Origin: an uncultured Bacteroidota bacterium
GTDB taxonomy: Bacteria > Bacteroidota > Bacteroidia > Chitinophagales > Chitinophagaceae
Assembly: GCA_903929425.1 (NCBI GenBank)
Contig: CAIYUO010000042.1
Location: 1 to 32,692 of the forward strand
Reading direction: 5' to 3'
DNA: 32,692 nucleotides
Below are positions 15,101-24,438 of the stretch, piece by piece (position 1 is the first letter of the stretch; every line of letters starts with the position of its first letter). The notes below the pieces were generated by a model. The model saw nothing but the letters and a program-made list of their open reading frames with translations, did not search any database and was not told the DNA's origin. The position numbers and the translations under genes are program-made.

Positions 15101-17430
15101 AAATAAATATTTTTAAAATTTCCATCAATATACATTTGCGCTTGATCGGTAAAGTGTTGGTCATTAGCCCATCGGCTTTGCCCACCAGTGATGATTGATT
15201 TTGCTTCTAGTCTTTTTCCAAAACTCACTGCTGCAATAAAGCTATTACCTGAGTAACCGTATCTTTTTTTAGTTCTTGACTTATTTGCCGTGAATATTAT
15301 TTTACTTTCAAAGGCAGGTAGTTGCCCAAATTTACTCGACGTTTGAGCAACGGCGATACTTGCTAATGAATCATTAAAGTTAGCACCAGGCGCCACTCTT
15401 TGATATCTATTAATTTGACCCCAAGGTATTTCCCAGGTTCCATAGGTTTCTTTTAAATTTGTCAAAGCATTTTTAAGCCAATGTAATTTAAAGTCAATCC
15501 CTTGCTCATTAATGGATTCGAATCTTTTTATAATGTTAGTTCCTTCTTCTTCGGTAGCAGGATTAAAAGAAAATTTAGCAAAACCTGGTGGATTATTATT
15601 TATCTCGGCCATCCAAGTTACAGCAATTGTTTGTGCAATAGAGTTGGTGTCTGCTTCATGGTTCCATTTTTCTAAATAGCTTATTGCTTTTTCCAATTCA
15701 GGTGTCATAAAACTTTTTCTTGCTTTTTCAACATTTTCTTTGTCTTGTATTTTTCTTGATTCAGCAATTAATGAAGGAAGTAGTAAATCAAAAGCCGTTA
15801 AGTGCTTGTTGTATCCTAATTGAATTAGTTCATCCAAATTTATTTTATCAATCCCTCCCAATAATCTTACTGCATTTAAGCCTCTTGGATTTTCACCATC
15901 AGGTGCCATGTAGCTTGGATAATTTTCGGACTTAGGACTATTTGTGCCAGCAACTGTAAAAGGAGTGGCATTGCAATTTTGCAGCCAGCCATTAATTGGA
16001 TTGATGCTTTGTACAATTTCATTAAGTGGGTGTACCCCATTCCAATCTGTTGCTTTGATGGTTCCATCAACGGGTCTGGTATAATCAAATGATGGGTCAT
16101 TTCTTTTGGGCATATAATTACCATGCCAATAGGCAATATTACCATCGGCGTCGGCATACACGGTATTATTACTATTGTTCGCCAATAAATTTAAAGCATT
16201 AGTGTACTCTTTTAAATTTTTTGATTTGGTTCTTGTCCAACACTCAATCAAAGCGTTTAAAGAACGGTTGTTTTCATGTAAGCTTAACCATTTGCCATCC
16301 TTTTCGCCCATCACCGGCCCGTGATGTGTTTTATAAGTAGTTGTTTGTTTTGTTTTTAAGACGCCATTATCATAATACTTAACATCAATCACTTTAGTCG
16401 TAATAGGCAATTGTTTATTTTCATATTCATAGGTAAATTCGGCACCCTTCTTTGAAACTTTCTCTAAATATACATCCGCTACATCGGCATAACTGCTCGT
16501 ATGCATCCATCCAGCATGTTCATTAAATCCCTGATAAATAAACATCTGCCCCCAAGTTACCGCGCCATAAACATTCAAACCCTCCTCGCTTACCATATGC
16601 ATTTCTGATCTAAAATAAAAAGGTACATGCGGATTAATATATAACATGGCATTGCCCGATTTACTATGCTTAGGGGCAATCGCAAATCCATTAGATCCTT
16701 TCAAGGTTTTATCCTCCATGTCAAATGGATTTTGAATACTTGCTTTATGATATACAGCTGCATCTTTTACCTGTCCGTAAAATTTTGCTACATCTTTTTC
16801 TTTGATACCTCCTGATCTAGTTGGAGAAACGCTTCCGTCTGTCCACATTAAATGATACCATGGTTTAAATTTGGTGATAACCTCTGGATGTACATTGGGA
16901 TGCTTGGCTAAATAATAATTGATACCGTCGGCATGGGCTTGTAATAATTTTTGAAACCAAACTGGACTGTTATGAAAATCTTTAATAGCATCAGCACTAT
17001 CCTGAATTAACTTCATCATTAGGTCTGCGTAAATTTTTGATTCTTGTTCTGGTCCTGAAAAATCATTTGCCTTTAATTCCATTGAACGCCCCAGCATTTC
17101 TAAAAATTTTTTCTCTATCTGCGGAAAATTTTCCTCGCATTGTGCATACATTAAACCAAATACTGCATCTGCGTCGGTTTTGCCATATATATGTGGAATA
17201 CCCCAATTGTCTCGAATGATCGTAGTTTGCGCTACATGCTTATTCCACCTAGTCTGTTCATTAGTAATTAAATGATTCGCATTGATATTATTTTTCGACG
17301 TTGCACTATTTTCATTGACATTTTTTTGTGTTATCGCACTACTTTTAATTGTCAATTTGTTTTGTGCAAAATTTAAATTTGATAACATTAACAATAGGAT
17401 AACTGAACATAACTTCAATAAAATTTTCAT
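15040..17430 (-). CDS. Penicillin-acylase-family (S45) secreted amidohydrolase, copy 2
   Basis: The ATG at 17430 begins with a good signal peptide (MKILLKLCSVILLLMLSNLN, then FAQ), so I reject the 20-residue longer frame. The 796-residue precursor has an alpha chain opening TTIIRDNWGIPHIYG, the cleavage/nucleophile motif KGSNGFAIAP (Ser246 from this start), YINPHVPFY, and QNCNATPF as the counterpart of NTNHSPF in copy 1. It is an Ntn-hydrolase that probably matures by self-cleavage in the periplasm and hydrolyses an N-acyl amide; the substrate is not readable. It is about 100 residues longer than copy 1 and clearly diverged from it, so a recent duplication is excluded. It lies 70 bp downstream of the sugar isomerase gene on the same strand. 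Its stop is inside the 3' end of the convergent regulator gene. Confidence 0.9.
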   Translation of the reverse strand: MKILLKLCSVILLLMLSNLNFAQNKLTIKSSAITQKNVNENSATSKNNINANHLITNEQTRWNKHVAQTTIIRDNWGIPHIYGKTDADAVFGLMYAQCEENFPQIEKKFLEMLGRSMELKANDFSGPEQESKIYADLMMKLIQDSADAIKDFHNSPVWFQKLLQAHADGINYYLAKHPNVHPEVITKFKPWYHLMWTDGSVSPTRSGGIKEKDVAKFYGQVKDAAVYHKASIQNPFDMEDKTLKGSNGFAIAPKHSKSGNAMLYINPHVPFYFRSEMHMVSEEGLNVYGAVTWGQMFIYQGFNEHAGWMHTSSYADVADVYLEKVSKKGAEFTYEYENKQLPITTKVIDVKYYDNGVLKTKQTTTYKTHHGPVMGEKDGKWLSLHENNRSLNALIECWTRTKSKNLKEYTNALNLLANNSNNTVYADADGNIAYWHGNYMPKRNDPSFDYTRPVDGTIKATDWNGVHPLNEIVQSINPINGWLQNCNATPFTVAGTNSPKSENYPSYMAPDGENPRGLNAVRLLGGIDKINLDELIQLGYNKHLTAFDLLLPSLIAESRKIQDKENVEKARKSFMTPELEKAISYLEKWNHEADTNSIAQTIAVTWMAEINNNPPGFAKFSFNPATEEEGTNIIKRFESINEQGIDFKLHWLKNALTNLKETYGTWEIPWGQINRYQRVAPGANFNDSLASIAVAQTSSKFGQLPAFESKIIFTANKSRTKKRYGYSGNSFIAAVSFGKRLEAKSIITGGQSRWANDQHFTDQAQMYIDGNFKNIYFYKEDVLAHKVTSYKPGLER

Positions 17431-17500
17431 AAACACATTTTGTGATGAGTTTTTAAAGTTAACGAAAATAAAAAAGGACAACCTATTCAAATTGTGTTTA

Positions 17501-18433
17501 TTAAACCAACCCCCAGGTTTTAATAGTCGCTAAATTGATTTTAGCACACTCTAGTGGAGTTCTATTTTGATAAGACTCTTGTTCAATCATAAAGTGATGA
17601 GCGCCACCTACTTTTTTTGCTAAAAAACAAAGCATTTTAGGATCTACCACACCATCTCCGATGGTAGTACTATCATAACCATCGTTCATTTCTCCTTTAC
17701 CATCAGTTTTCATTTCGTCTTTAACGTGAAGTGATGGGAAGCGACCAGGGTATTTGTCAAGCCATTCTTTTGCGCGGCCACCAGAACCATACATATTACC
17801 AAAATCAAGTTGTTGAACTACTAAGTTTGGATCTGTATTTTTGAAAATCAAATCATACATAACCGTATCATTCAATTTTTCAGTGAATTCAAATTCATGG
17901 TTATGATAACCAAATTGCATACCATTTTTTTTACACAACACACCTGATTTATTAAAAATGTCAAGTTGTAACATTAAACCATCGTAACTGCGTCTCAATT
18001 TTTCATCAATAGATGGGCTAATTACATATTCCTGATTAAGTGTAGCTGCATCTTCAACAGTATATTTCCATGCATCGGTAAAGTCATTTTTTGCTTTATC
18101 AAAATGACTTAGATTCATAACGGTATGACCACTAGGCATTGATAATCCTAAGTCAGCCAATACCTTTTTAAACTCAGTGGCTTTGTAGCCATAAAATTTT
18201 CTATTTACATAATTAGCATGCTCTACATACTGGTATCCCATCACAGACAATGCTTTCAATGTCTCCAAAGGCTTCTTAGCCATGTCGTCTCTTACTGAAT
18301 ATAATTGTATGCCAATCAAAGATTGTTTTTTAGCTGGAGCAAATGTGGCTGCTTGAACTACTTTTGGTAATAAACCAGCAGCCATGACTGCCATGGTGCT
18401 ATTTTTTAAAAATGATCTTCTTGTATTTTTCAT
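17501..18433 (-). CDS. Tat-exported sugar phosphate isomerase/epimerase-like TIM-barrel protein
   Basis: The ATG at 18433 starts MKNTRRSFLKN, a twin-arginine export signal followed by a hydrophobic segment and a VQAAT cleavage region; the longer frame upstream is rejected for that reason. The mature part is an AP-endonuclease-2-type TIM barrel: IGIQLYSVRDDM, MGYQYVEHANY, FGYHNHEFEF, VQQLDFGNM, LHVKDEM and HHFMIEQESY. The histidine, aspartate and glutamate residues in these strands are the usual divalent-metal ligands of xylose-isomerase-like enzymes. Tat export suggests that it folds with its metal before leaving the cytoplasm. Many Bacteroidota carry such proteins near sugar catabolism genes, but the substrate here is unknown. 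It is divergent from the beta-barrel receptor gene across a 164-bp gap in which I find no clear promoter. Confidence 0.88.
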   Translation of the reverse strand: MKNTRRSFLKNSTMAVMAAGLLPKVVQAATFAPAKKQSLIGIQLYSVRDDMAKKPLETLKALSVMGYQYVEHANYVNRKFYGYKATEFKKVLADLGLSMPSGHTVMNLSHFDKAKNDFTDAWKYTVEDAATLNQEYVISPSIDEKLRRSYDGLMLQLDIFNKSGVLCKKNGMQFGYHNHEFEFTEKLNDTVMYDLIFKNTDPNLVVQQLDFGNMYGSGGRAKEWLDKYPGRFPSLHVKDEMKTDGKGEMNDGYDSTTIGDGVVDPKMLCFLAKKVGGAHHFMIEQESYQNRTPLECAKINLATIKTWGLV

Positions 18434-18597
18434 ATGCAATCGTATAATTATTAAACTTACAATAAAGTCATTAGACAGCAACAAAATTTTCACATCAATT
18501 AATTACCGCTTATCCATTCATGTATTTGTTTGTGTAATAATGCAGTATTTCAGCCTTTACAACAACCGTTTTACGAATTGAGTCGTATTTTTATAGT

Positions 18598-21393
18598 ATG
18601 ATTAAAAAAGCAATTTTAGCCTTAACTTTTATAGGCAGTTTACTAGTTGGTTTTCAAGCAAATGCACAAAATATTAGTATTGAAGGAACCATCATGGACA
18701 GCGTTTTAAAAAAAACCCTGACTTCTGCGACGGTTTCATTAGCAAATGCCAAGGATTCGTCATTAATTAACTTTACAAGGGCAAACGATGATGGCTTTTT
18801 TCAGTTTAAAAATATAGTGCCTGGTAAATACCTATTATCAGTCTCTTATATCGGATACCAGCCATTGTGGCTTGGTCTTAAAATGGGTACTACTAATAAG
18901 TTATCATTAGGTAATATTTATTTGACCGATGCTAGTCAAATTAGTACTGTTACCGTAACGGCAAGGCGACCTCCTGTTGTCATTAATGGAGACTCTATTG
19001 AATTTAATTCTGAAAACTTTAAAACGGTACCGAATGCAGTGGTGGAGGATATGCTTAAAAAAATGCCAGGTATTGAGGTAGATAAAGCAGGAGCTATCAC
19101 CGTAAATGGGAAATCTGTTACAAAAGTATATGTGAATGGTAAAGAATTTTTTACGGGTGATCCTAAAATGGCCACCAAAAATTTACCAGCAGATGCGGTT
19201 GACAAAATTCAAGTATACGATCGCAAATCGGATCAAGCTATGTTTACAGGGATAGATGATGGAAATGAAGAAACCGCTATTAATATTAAAACCAAGAAGG
19301 ATCGTAAACAATCCACTTTTGGAAAAATTGGTTCTGCATTTGGAACACCTGGCCGTTTTGATGGTCAAGGAAATGTAAATAGAATTAATAATGACGAACA
19401 GTATTCATTTATTGGGACAGCTAATAATGTAAATAAGCAAAATTTTAATAATGGTGATATTACTAATTTTTCAGGTGGCGGTGGCGGTAGAGGCGGCGGT
19501 GGCGTATCGCTAAATTTTTCAGGTGGTGATGGCGGTACCGATGCCAATGCTAGAGGTGTAGCAGATACCTATTCCTTAGGAGGTAATTATTCAAATATTT
19601 TGAATAATAAAAAAATGGATTTTAATACCAATGCCAATGTTACGGATGTTTCTAGGTACAACACAAGCAAATCATATACACAGAATTTAATTCCGGGCAA
19701 TATTTTTAATAGAACCAGTAATTCGGTATCGGATTCAAGAAATCAACAACAAAGATTGAATGTTACCATAGACAATAAAGTTTCTGAAACATTCTCTTAT
19801 AAATTCACCCCAAGTATTTCGCAACAACACAATGTTTCTAATAGCGAATCTACTACCAACACTACCTTGCCAGACGGAACACCAACCAATGGAACGGCTA
19901 CTAAGGCATATAGTGTTTCAGATGCAACGAACATTTCAAACACTTTGTTATTGAGAAAAAAGTTTGCAAAGAAAGGACGTACTATATCTTCTACCATTAC
20001 ACAGGGTTACAATGAATCCTCGGCCAATGGAAGCCAATATACCGATCAACTTTATTACACCAAAGGAATATTAACGAAAGATTCCATTTTAGATCAGCAA
20101 AATAAACGCAAAGGGCTTACCCAGAGCTATTCGGCAAATGTTGTATATACTGAGCCAATTACTAAAAAATCTTTATTAGAATTTAATGCCTATTTAAATC
20201 AAAACAATAGCAATACAAGCAAAAGAGTTTTTGATAAAAATGGTCCCAATGGACAATATGATCTTTTGAATACAAGATTAACGAATGAATTTAATTCAGA
20301 GTATACTTATGCGGGCGGAGGAATGAACTATAGATTAAATCAAAAGAAGTATAATTTCTCAACAGGGTTCTCTATGCAAAATGCTATGTTGAACGGAGTA
20401 AACACAAGCTCCAATACTAAAATTAAGCAAGACTTCAAGGACATCTTACCTTCTGCTACCTATCAATATAATTTTTCTCAAACGCAGAATTTGAATTTTA
20501 CCTACCGAACTTCTACCAACCAACCTTCACTTACACAGTTGCAACCAGTATTAGATCAAAGTAATATTAACAATCAAACTATTGGTAATCCTAACTTAAA
20601 GCGCACCTATAATCACAATCTTAATTTAAGATTCTTTTCTACTAAAATTCTTGCTCAACGCAATTTCTTTGCATTAATCAATGCACAATTTGCTGATAAT
20701 TCAATTGTTAATTACGATAGTATTTTACCTACGAGACAAACCTTATCAAAGCCGGTGAATGTAAATGGTATTTATCGCGTAAATGCAACAATGAATTATG
20801 GATTTGGTGTTAAAAAATTATATTCAAGAATTAATTTTGGATTAAATACTGGGTATAATAACAATGTTAATTATGCGAATAGTATTTTAAATACCATCAT
20901 CATAAAATCATTTTCTCCTAGCATAACTTACTCCTTTAGTTTAGATGGAGTAATAGATATAAACTTAGTAGCAAGACATAATTATAACAATACCAATAAT
21001 GCGATTAATAAGGCTTTAAATACAAACTATATAACAAGGGTATATAATGCTGATTTCATCAATTATTTACCTTTTAATATTGTATTAAACCAAACATTGA
21101 ACTATACCATTAATGAAGGAAGGGCGCCAGGGTTTAATACCTCAGTGCCCATTTGGAATGCGACGCTTTCAAAATTCTTCTTGAAAAATAAGAGGGCTGA
21201 ATTAAAAATAAGTGCATTTGACATTTTAAATAAAAATGTTGGCGTTTCTCGTAATGTTTCTCAAAACCAAATAGTTGACCAATCCTATAATGTGATTAAT
21301 CAATATTTTTTAATTGGCTTTACCTATAGCCTACAAAAATCAGGATTAACAGGTGGTTCAGGTGGTGGTCCAAGAATGACCATTAGAATGTAA
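18598..21393 (+). CDS. TonB-dependent receptor-like outer-membrane beta-barrel protein with carboxypeptidase-regulatory-like N-domain
   Basis: The 931-residue protein has a signal peptide of about 23 ending at ANAQ. An N-terminal carboxypeptidase-regulatory-like beta-sandwich spans about 25-105 (ISIEGTIMDSVLKKTL, GFFQFKNIVPGKYLLSVSYIGY). A plug-like domain follows (VVEDMLKKMPGIEVDKAG, VNGKEFFTGDP, KNLPADAVDKIQVYD), then a glycine-rich linker at about 292-315 and a long beta-barrel rich in Asn, Thr and Tyr. It belongs to the beta-barrel family that commonly accompanies GLPGLI proteins in Bacteroidota. The transported or sensed ligand is unknown. The GLPGLI gene starts 56 bp after its stop. The last 20 residues are Gly/Arg/Met rich and do not end with the aromatic residue usual for outer-membrane barrels. 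Confidence 0.9.
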   Translation: MIKKAILALTFIGSLLVGFQANAQNISIEGTIMDSVLKKTLTSATVSLANAKDSSLINFTRANDDGFFQFKNIVPGKYLLSVSYIGYQPLWLGLKMGTTNKLSLGNIYLTDASQISTVTVTARRPPVVINGDSIEFNSENFKTVPNAVVEDMLKKMPGIEVDKAGAITVNGKSVTKVYVNGKEFFTGDPKMATKNLPADAVDKIQVYDRKSDQAMFTGIDDGNEETAINIKTKKDRKQSTFGKIGSAFGTPGRFDGQGNVNRINNDEQYSFIGTANNVNKQNFNNGDITNFSGGGGGRGGGGVSLNFSGGDGGTDANARGVADTYSLGGNYSNILNNKKMDFNTNANVTDVSRYNTSKSYTQNLIPGNIFNRTSNSVSDSRNQQQRLNVTIDNKVSETFSYKFTPSISQQHNVSNSESTTNTTLPDGTPTNGTATKAYSVSDATNISNTLLLRKKFAKKGRTISSTITQGYNESSANGSQYTDQLYYTKGILTKDSILDQQNKRKGLTQSYSANVVYTEPITKKSLLEFNAYLNQNNSNTSKRVFDKNGPNGQYDLLNTRLTNEFNSEYTYAGGGMNYRLNQKKYNFSTGFSMQNAMLNGVNTSSNTKIKQDFKDILPSATYQYNFSQTQNLNFTYRTSTNQPSLTQLQPVLDQSNINNQTIGNPNLKRTYNHNLNLRFFSTKILAQRNFFALINAQFADNSIVNYDSILPTRQTLSKPVNVNGIYRVNATMNYGFGVKKLYSRINFGLNTGYNNNVNYANSILNTIIIKSFSPSITYSFSLDGVIDINLVARHNYNNTNNAINKALNTNYITRVYNADFINYLPFNIVLNQTLNYTINEGRAPGFNTSVPIWNATLSKFFLKNKRAELKISAFDILNKNVGVSRNVSQNQIVDQSYNVINQYFLIGFTYSLQKSGLTGGSGGGPRMTIRM

Positions 21394-21449
21394 TACTCAT
21401 TATTGAATTGAAAAAGAACTTAACTTTAATACTTAAATATTATAATAGC

Positions 21450-22292
21450 ATGAAAAAAATGTCGATTGCTTTGTTTATTGGATTATTTGCATTTATTGCA
21501 GCCAATGCTCAAATGAAAGAAGGAAAAATTGTATATGAGCGTAAAATTAATATGTGGAAAATGATTACCGATCCTGAAATGAGAACAAGAATTCCTGAGT
21601 TTAGAACCTCACAACTTGAATTGTTGTTTAATGATCAAAATAGTTTATTTAGAAGTGTGCCGGATGACGAAGCACCCGATCCATTTGCGAATAGTGGTGG
21701 CGGTGAAAGAGGTGGTCAACGCTTTGCGTTTCGTATGCCAGAAACCACAACCTATACCAATATAGCTACTCAAATGCAATATGAGTCAAGACCCATGTTT
21801 GAAAAAACATTTTTAGTAATAGATTCATTAAAGCCATTGAAATGGAAAATTTCGGAAGAAACTAAAACTATTGCAAAGCATGTTTGTAAAAAAGCAACAA
21901 CCATGATTACTGCACAAAATGTAAGAATAGGTGGCGGTGGACCACGAGGAATGGGACGTAATAATGGTGATTCAACAAACAGACCTAGTCCTGCCATTAC
22001 ACCTAAAGAAACCGAAGTAACCGTTTGGTATGCAGAGGATATCGCTGCTTCAGTAGGTCCAGATAATTACGCAGGTTTGCCTGGTGCTATTTTAGAAGTG
22101 GATGTTGACAATGGTTCAAATGTAACCACCGCAACCGAAATCACTACAAAGTATCCTAAAAAAGAATTAGTAGAACCTACTAAAGGCGATAAAATGAACA
22201 GAGCTCAATTCCAAGACGCCATGAAAAAATTAATGGAGGATATGCAAAGAGGTGGTGGAATGGGAGGAATGAGAATGAGAGTAAATAACTAA
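21450..22292 (+). CDS. GLPGLI-family secreted protein
   Basis: The ATG at 21450 begins a signal peptide (MKKMSIALFIGLFAFIAANAQ); the frame upstream from a TTG is not needed. The mature part starts MKEGKIVYERKINMWKM, the usual GLPGLI opening. It has the paired CKKATT strand (residues from KWKISEETKTIAKHVCKKAT) and, near residue 205-217, NYAGLPGAILEVD, the name-giving motif. The family has no established function; members are encoded beside outer-membrane beta-barrel proteins, as here. Odd points are three glycine-rich inserts (SGGGERGGQR, IGGGGPRGMGRNNGD and the terminal RGGGMGGMRMR), which echo the Gly/Arg/Met-rich parts of the neighbouring receptor. The gene ends 21 bp from a convergent TonB receptor gene. 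Confidence 0.9.
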   Translation: MKKMSIALFIGLFAFIAANAQMKEGKIVYERKINMWKMITDPEMRTRIPEFRTSQLELLFNDQNSLFRSVPDDEAPDPFANSGGGERGGQRFAFRMPETTTYTNIATQMQYESRPMFEKTFLVIDSLKPLKWKISEETKTIAKHVCKKATTMITAQNVRIGGGGPRGMGRNNGDSTNRPSPAITPKETEVTVWYAEDIAASVGPDNYAGLPGAILEVDVDNGSNVTTATEITTKYPKKELVEPTKGDKMNRAQFQDAMKKLMEDMQRGGGMGGMRMRVNN

Positions 22293-22313
22293 ATATTAAT
22301 TGGTTAAGGTCTT

Positions 22314-24368
22314 TTATAAGGACCATTTACAACCTATAGCAATGCTGCGTGGCTCCCCTATATAATAGGAGTACGCAGCATTTCCTTTTATACTAAAATT
22401 TTTTGTGGCCATTGTTGAATAATAGGTATTGGTAGCATTTAATACATGTAACCAATATTCCATTTTTTTATGTTTAAAGTTGAATCTTACATTCAATACA
22501 TCAAAACCAGGATATTTACTTGCATTCGTTTCATCCATAAAATAAGCACTTTGATGCTGCCACTCCAATAAGGCATTTATATTTTCATTTAATTTTAATA
22601 TGCTATTCAAATTACTCCAAAAATTTGGAGCAGCGTTCATTTCCTTACCACTTACATCCGTTCCTTTAATAATGGTCTGAACATATTTATGTTTTGCGTA
22701 GGTCCCATTCCAGTTAAATGATAAATTGTTCATTGGCTGGTATTGTATATGGTATTCAATGCCATTGTGTTGCGTGCTGCCACTGTTTTGATTCAAATTC
22801 ACACCATCAGGTTGTCTAACTGAAATAATTTCATTTTGTCCATTCAATTGGTAAATTGAAATTTCATAAAACCAGTTTTTATGTTTTAACCACCCTCCTA
22901 GTTCTCGATTTTTAAATGTTTGTGGTAACAAATAGGGAACCCTAATAGCATTGTATATTTCTGTGATTTGTGGTGGCACAAAACCTTGACTATAATTGAG
23001 GTAGGCGCCAAACTGTTTTTGATTGTAAGTAATTCCTAATTTTGGTGTTATACTATTAAAATTATTGTTTGAACTTGGTGTGCCAGTTATCAATTTGTTT
23101 TGTAATAAGTATTCAAATTGATCATATCGTAAGGCTAAATTTGAATTGAAATGTTTTCCAATTTTTGAAATAAAATTCAAGTATATAGCTTGATTATTAA
23201 TTTTTGTTTGGTAATTGGTTAACAGCGAATCAATTGCTGGATAACTGAATTTAGTATACTTGCCAATGGCGGTGTCTTTGTAAATATTAATAAAGTTTGC
23301 TTTTAAATTTTGATGTGTATTGTCTTGTGAAAATCCTAAAATCAATTTACTATTCAAGCTTGCGATTTGAATTAGGTGTTGAACATCGAATACAAAAGCA
23401 TTAAATACATTACGGTTGGTTTGTCCTTTAAATGCAGTTGGGTTTGAAGTGGATGCAATTGAATAGGTTGGATTTTGATCCATCCCATTGTCTCGAAACA
23501 TAAAATTAAAAATAGTAGTATTTGAATTATTCCATTGGTAACTTAAGTTTTGTCTAAACCTAAATGCATTTAACTTTCGATAGGTGAATGTTTGAAGAGA
23601 ATTAAAATTACGGGAAATAAAATGGCTACTATCCACTGAGCCGGTCATTTGCGCATAATAATTGATATAATGAATGGTCTGATAGCCCTTCCATTTATGT
23701 TGGTTGAAATCATGACGCACACTTATACTTTTTTTTGAAAAATCGCTATAATCAATAGGACCATTATTTTGCGCACCATAATTGGCATTGATTATCCATC
23801 CTCCATTTTTTGTAGGAAATCCAAAATTAATATCAGATTTAAACAACCCTAAAGAGGTAATTTGATTGGAGAAATTTAAAAGCGTTTGAGTTGGCGCCTG
23901 CTGACTAATGATATTTACAACTCCACCAATCGCTTCTGCACCATATAAAGCAGATGCCGGTCCTTTAATAATTTCGATACTTTGAATATTTGAACTATTT
24001 ATTTCAATTAAGGCGTTATTACTAAATAAACCACTTGTTCTAATAGGCATACCGTCTTCTAAATATAAATACAATCCTTTAAGTGAAATAGGTTGTCGAA
24101 TGGACATCATGTGTTGTTCATTTCCAATGGTTGGCATATAAACACCACTCACCGTATTTAATAAATAATCAATCCTATTGGCTTTTAATGCATTAATTGT
24201 TTTTGGACTGATAACCGACATTGCAATGGGAGCCGTTATTCTTTTTTCACTTAATTTATTAGCAGAAACAATGACCGTATTTAATTGATTAAAGGAACTG
24301 TCTTGTCCATTACTTGTGAAGTTGCATAATGTCATTAAAATAAATAAAATCCCAAAAGAAATTTTCAT
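22314..24368 (-). CDS. TonB-dependent outer-membrane receptor, siderophore/cobalamin type
   Basis: This 684-residue receptor has a signal peptide of about 21 and a short TonB-box-like stretch (LNTVIVSANK). The plug domain contains MSVISPKTINALKANRIDYL, YLYLEDGMPIRTSG, IQSIEIIKGPASALYGAEAIGGVVNII, and then a 22-strand-type barrel follows. It lacks the carboxypeptidase-regulatory N-domain of the receptor at 18598. The plug pattern is that of FepA/BtuB-like receptors, so an iron complex, cobalamin or similar nutrient is plausible, but no ligand can be named. It ends in WSL rather than an aromatic residue. A TAAATTTG on this strand (24381-24374) is a -7 match but only five bases before the ATG and without a -33 partner. 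It is divergent from the M24 peptidase gene. Confidence 0.88.
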   Translation of the reverse strand: MKISFGILFILMTLCNFTSNGQDSSFNQLNTVIVSANKLSEKRITAPIAMSVISPKTINALKANRIDYLLNTVSGVYMPTIGNEQHMMSIRQPISLKGLYLYLEDGMPIRTSGLFSNNALIEINSSNIQSIEIIKGPASALYGAEAIGGVVNIISQQAPTQTLLNFSNQITSLGLFKSDINFGFPTKNGGWIINANYGAQNNGPIDYSDFSKKSISVRHDFNQHKWKGYQTIHYINYYAQMTGSVDSSHFISRNFNSLQTFTYRKLNAFRFRQNLSYQWNNSNTTIFNFMFRDNGMDQNPTYSIASTSNPTAFKGQTNRNVFNAFVFDVQHLIQIASLNSKLILGFSQDNTHQNLKANFINIYKDTAIGKYTKFSYPAIDSLLTNYQTKINNQAIYLNFISKIGKHFNSNLALRYDQFEYLLQNKLITGTPSSNNNFNSITPKLGITYNQKQFGAYLNYSQGFVPPQITEIYNAIRVPYLLPQTFKNRELGGWLKHKNWFYEISIYQLNGQNEIISVRQPDGVNLNQNSGSTQHNGIEYHIQYQPMNNLSFNWNGTYAKHKYVQTIIKGTDVSGKEMNAAPNFWSNLNSILKLNENINALLEWQHQSAYFMDETNASKYPGFDVLNVRFNFKHKKMEYWLHVLNATNTYYSTMATKNFSIKGNAAYSYYIGEPRSIAIGCKWSL
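22341..22382. repeat. Long imperfect hairpin inside the 3' end of the receptor gene
   Basis: AATGCTGCGT at 22341-22350 and ACGCAGCATT at 22373-22382 are exact reverse complements. Between them CCTAT (22357-22361) and ATAGG (22365-22369) can pair with a three-base loop. The whole 42-base stretch lies in coding sequence (the AAYSYYIGEPRSIAIG region). It has no T-run after it, so it is not a standard terminator. Confidence 0.5.
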
Positions 24369-24438
24369 AAATGCAAATTTAGTAGTTAATTTACTTCTTG
24401 TCCCTGTTTGTTTTATTTGAATTATTTAAATCATTATC

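Noticed and set aside
19470..19545. A GGT/GGC-rich tract in the receptor gene as a phase-variation microsatellite.
   Set aside because: The repeat unit is irregular and in codon multiples, so slippage would only change linker length, and no long perfect tract exists.
22305..22325. A GGTC/GACC pair between the convergent GLPGLI and TonB receptor genes as a possible terminator.
   Set aside because: The stem is only four base pairs, with a bulge and without a proper T-run.
24374..24381. A TAAATTTG -7 match upstream of the minus-strand TonB receptor.
   Set aside because: It is only five bases from the ATG and has no TTG at -33, so a functional promoter would need a leaderless transcript.
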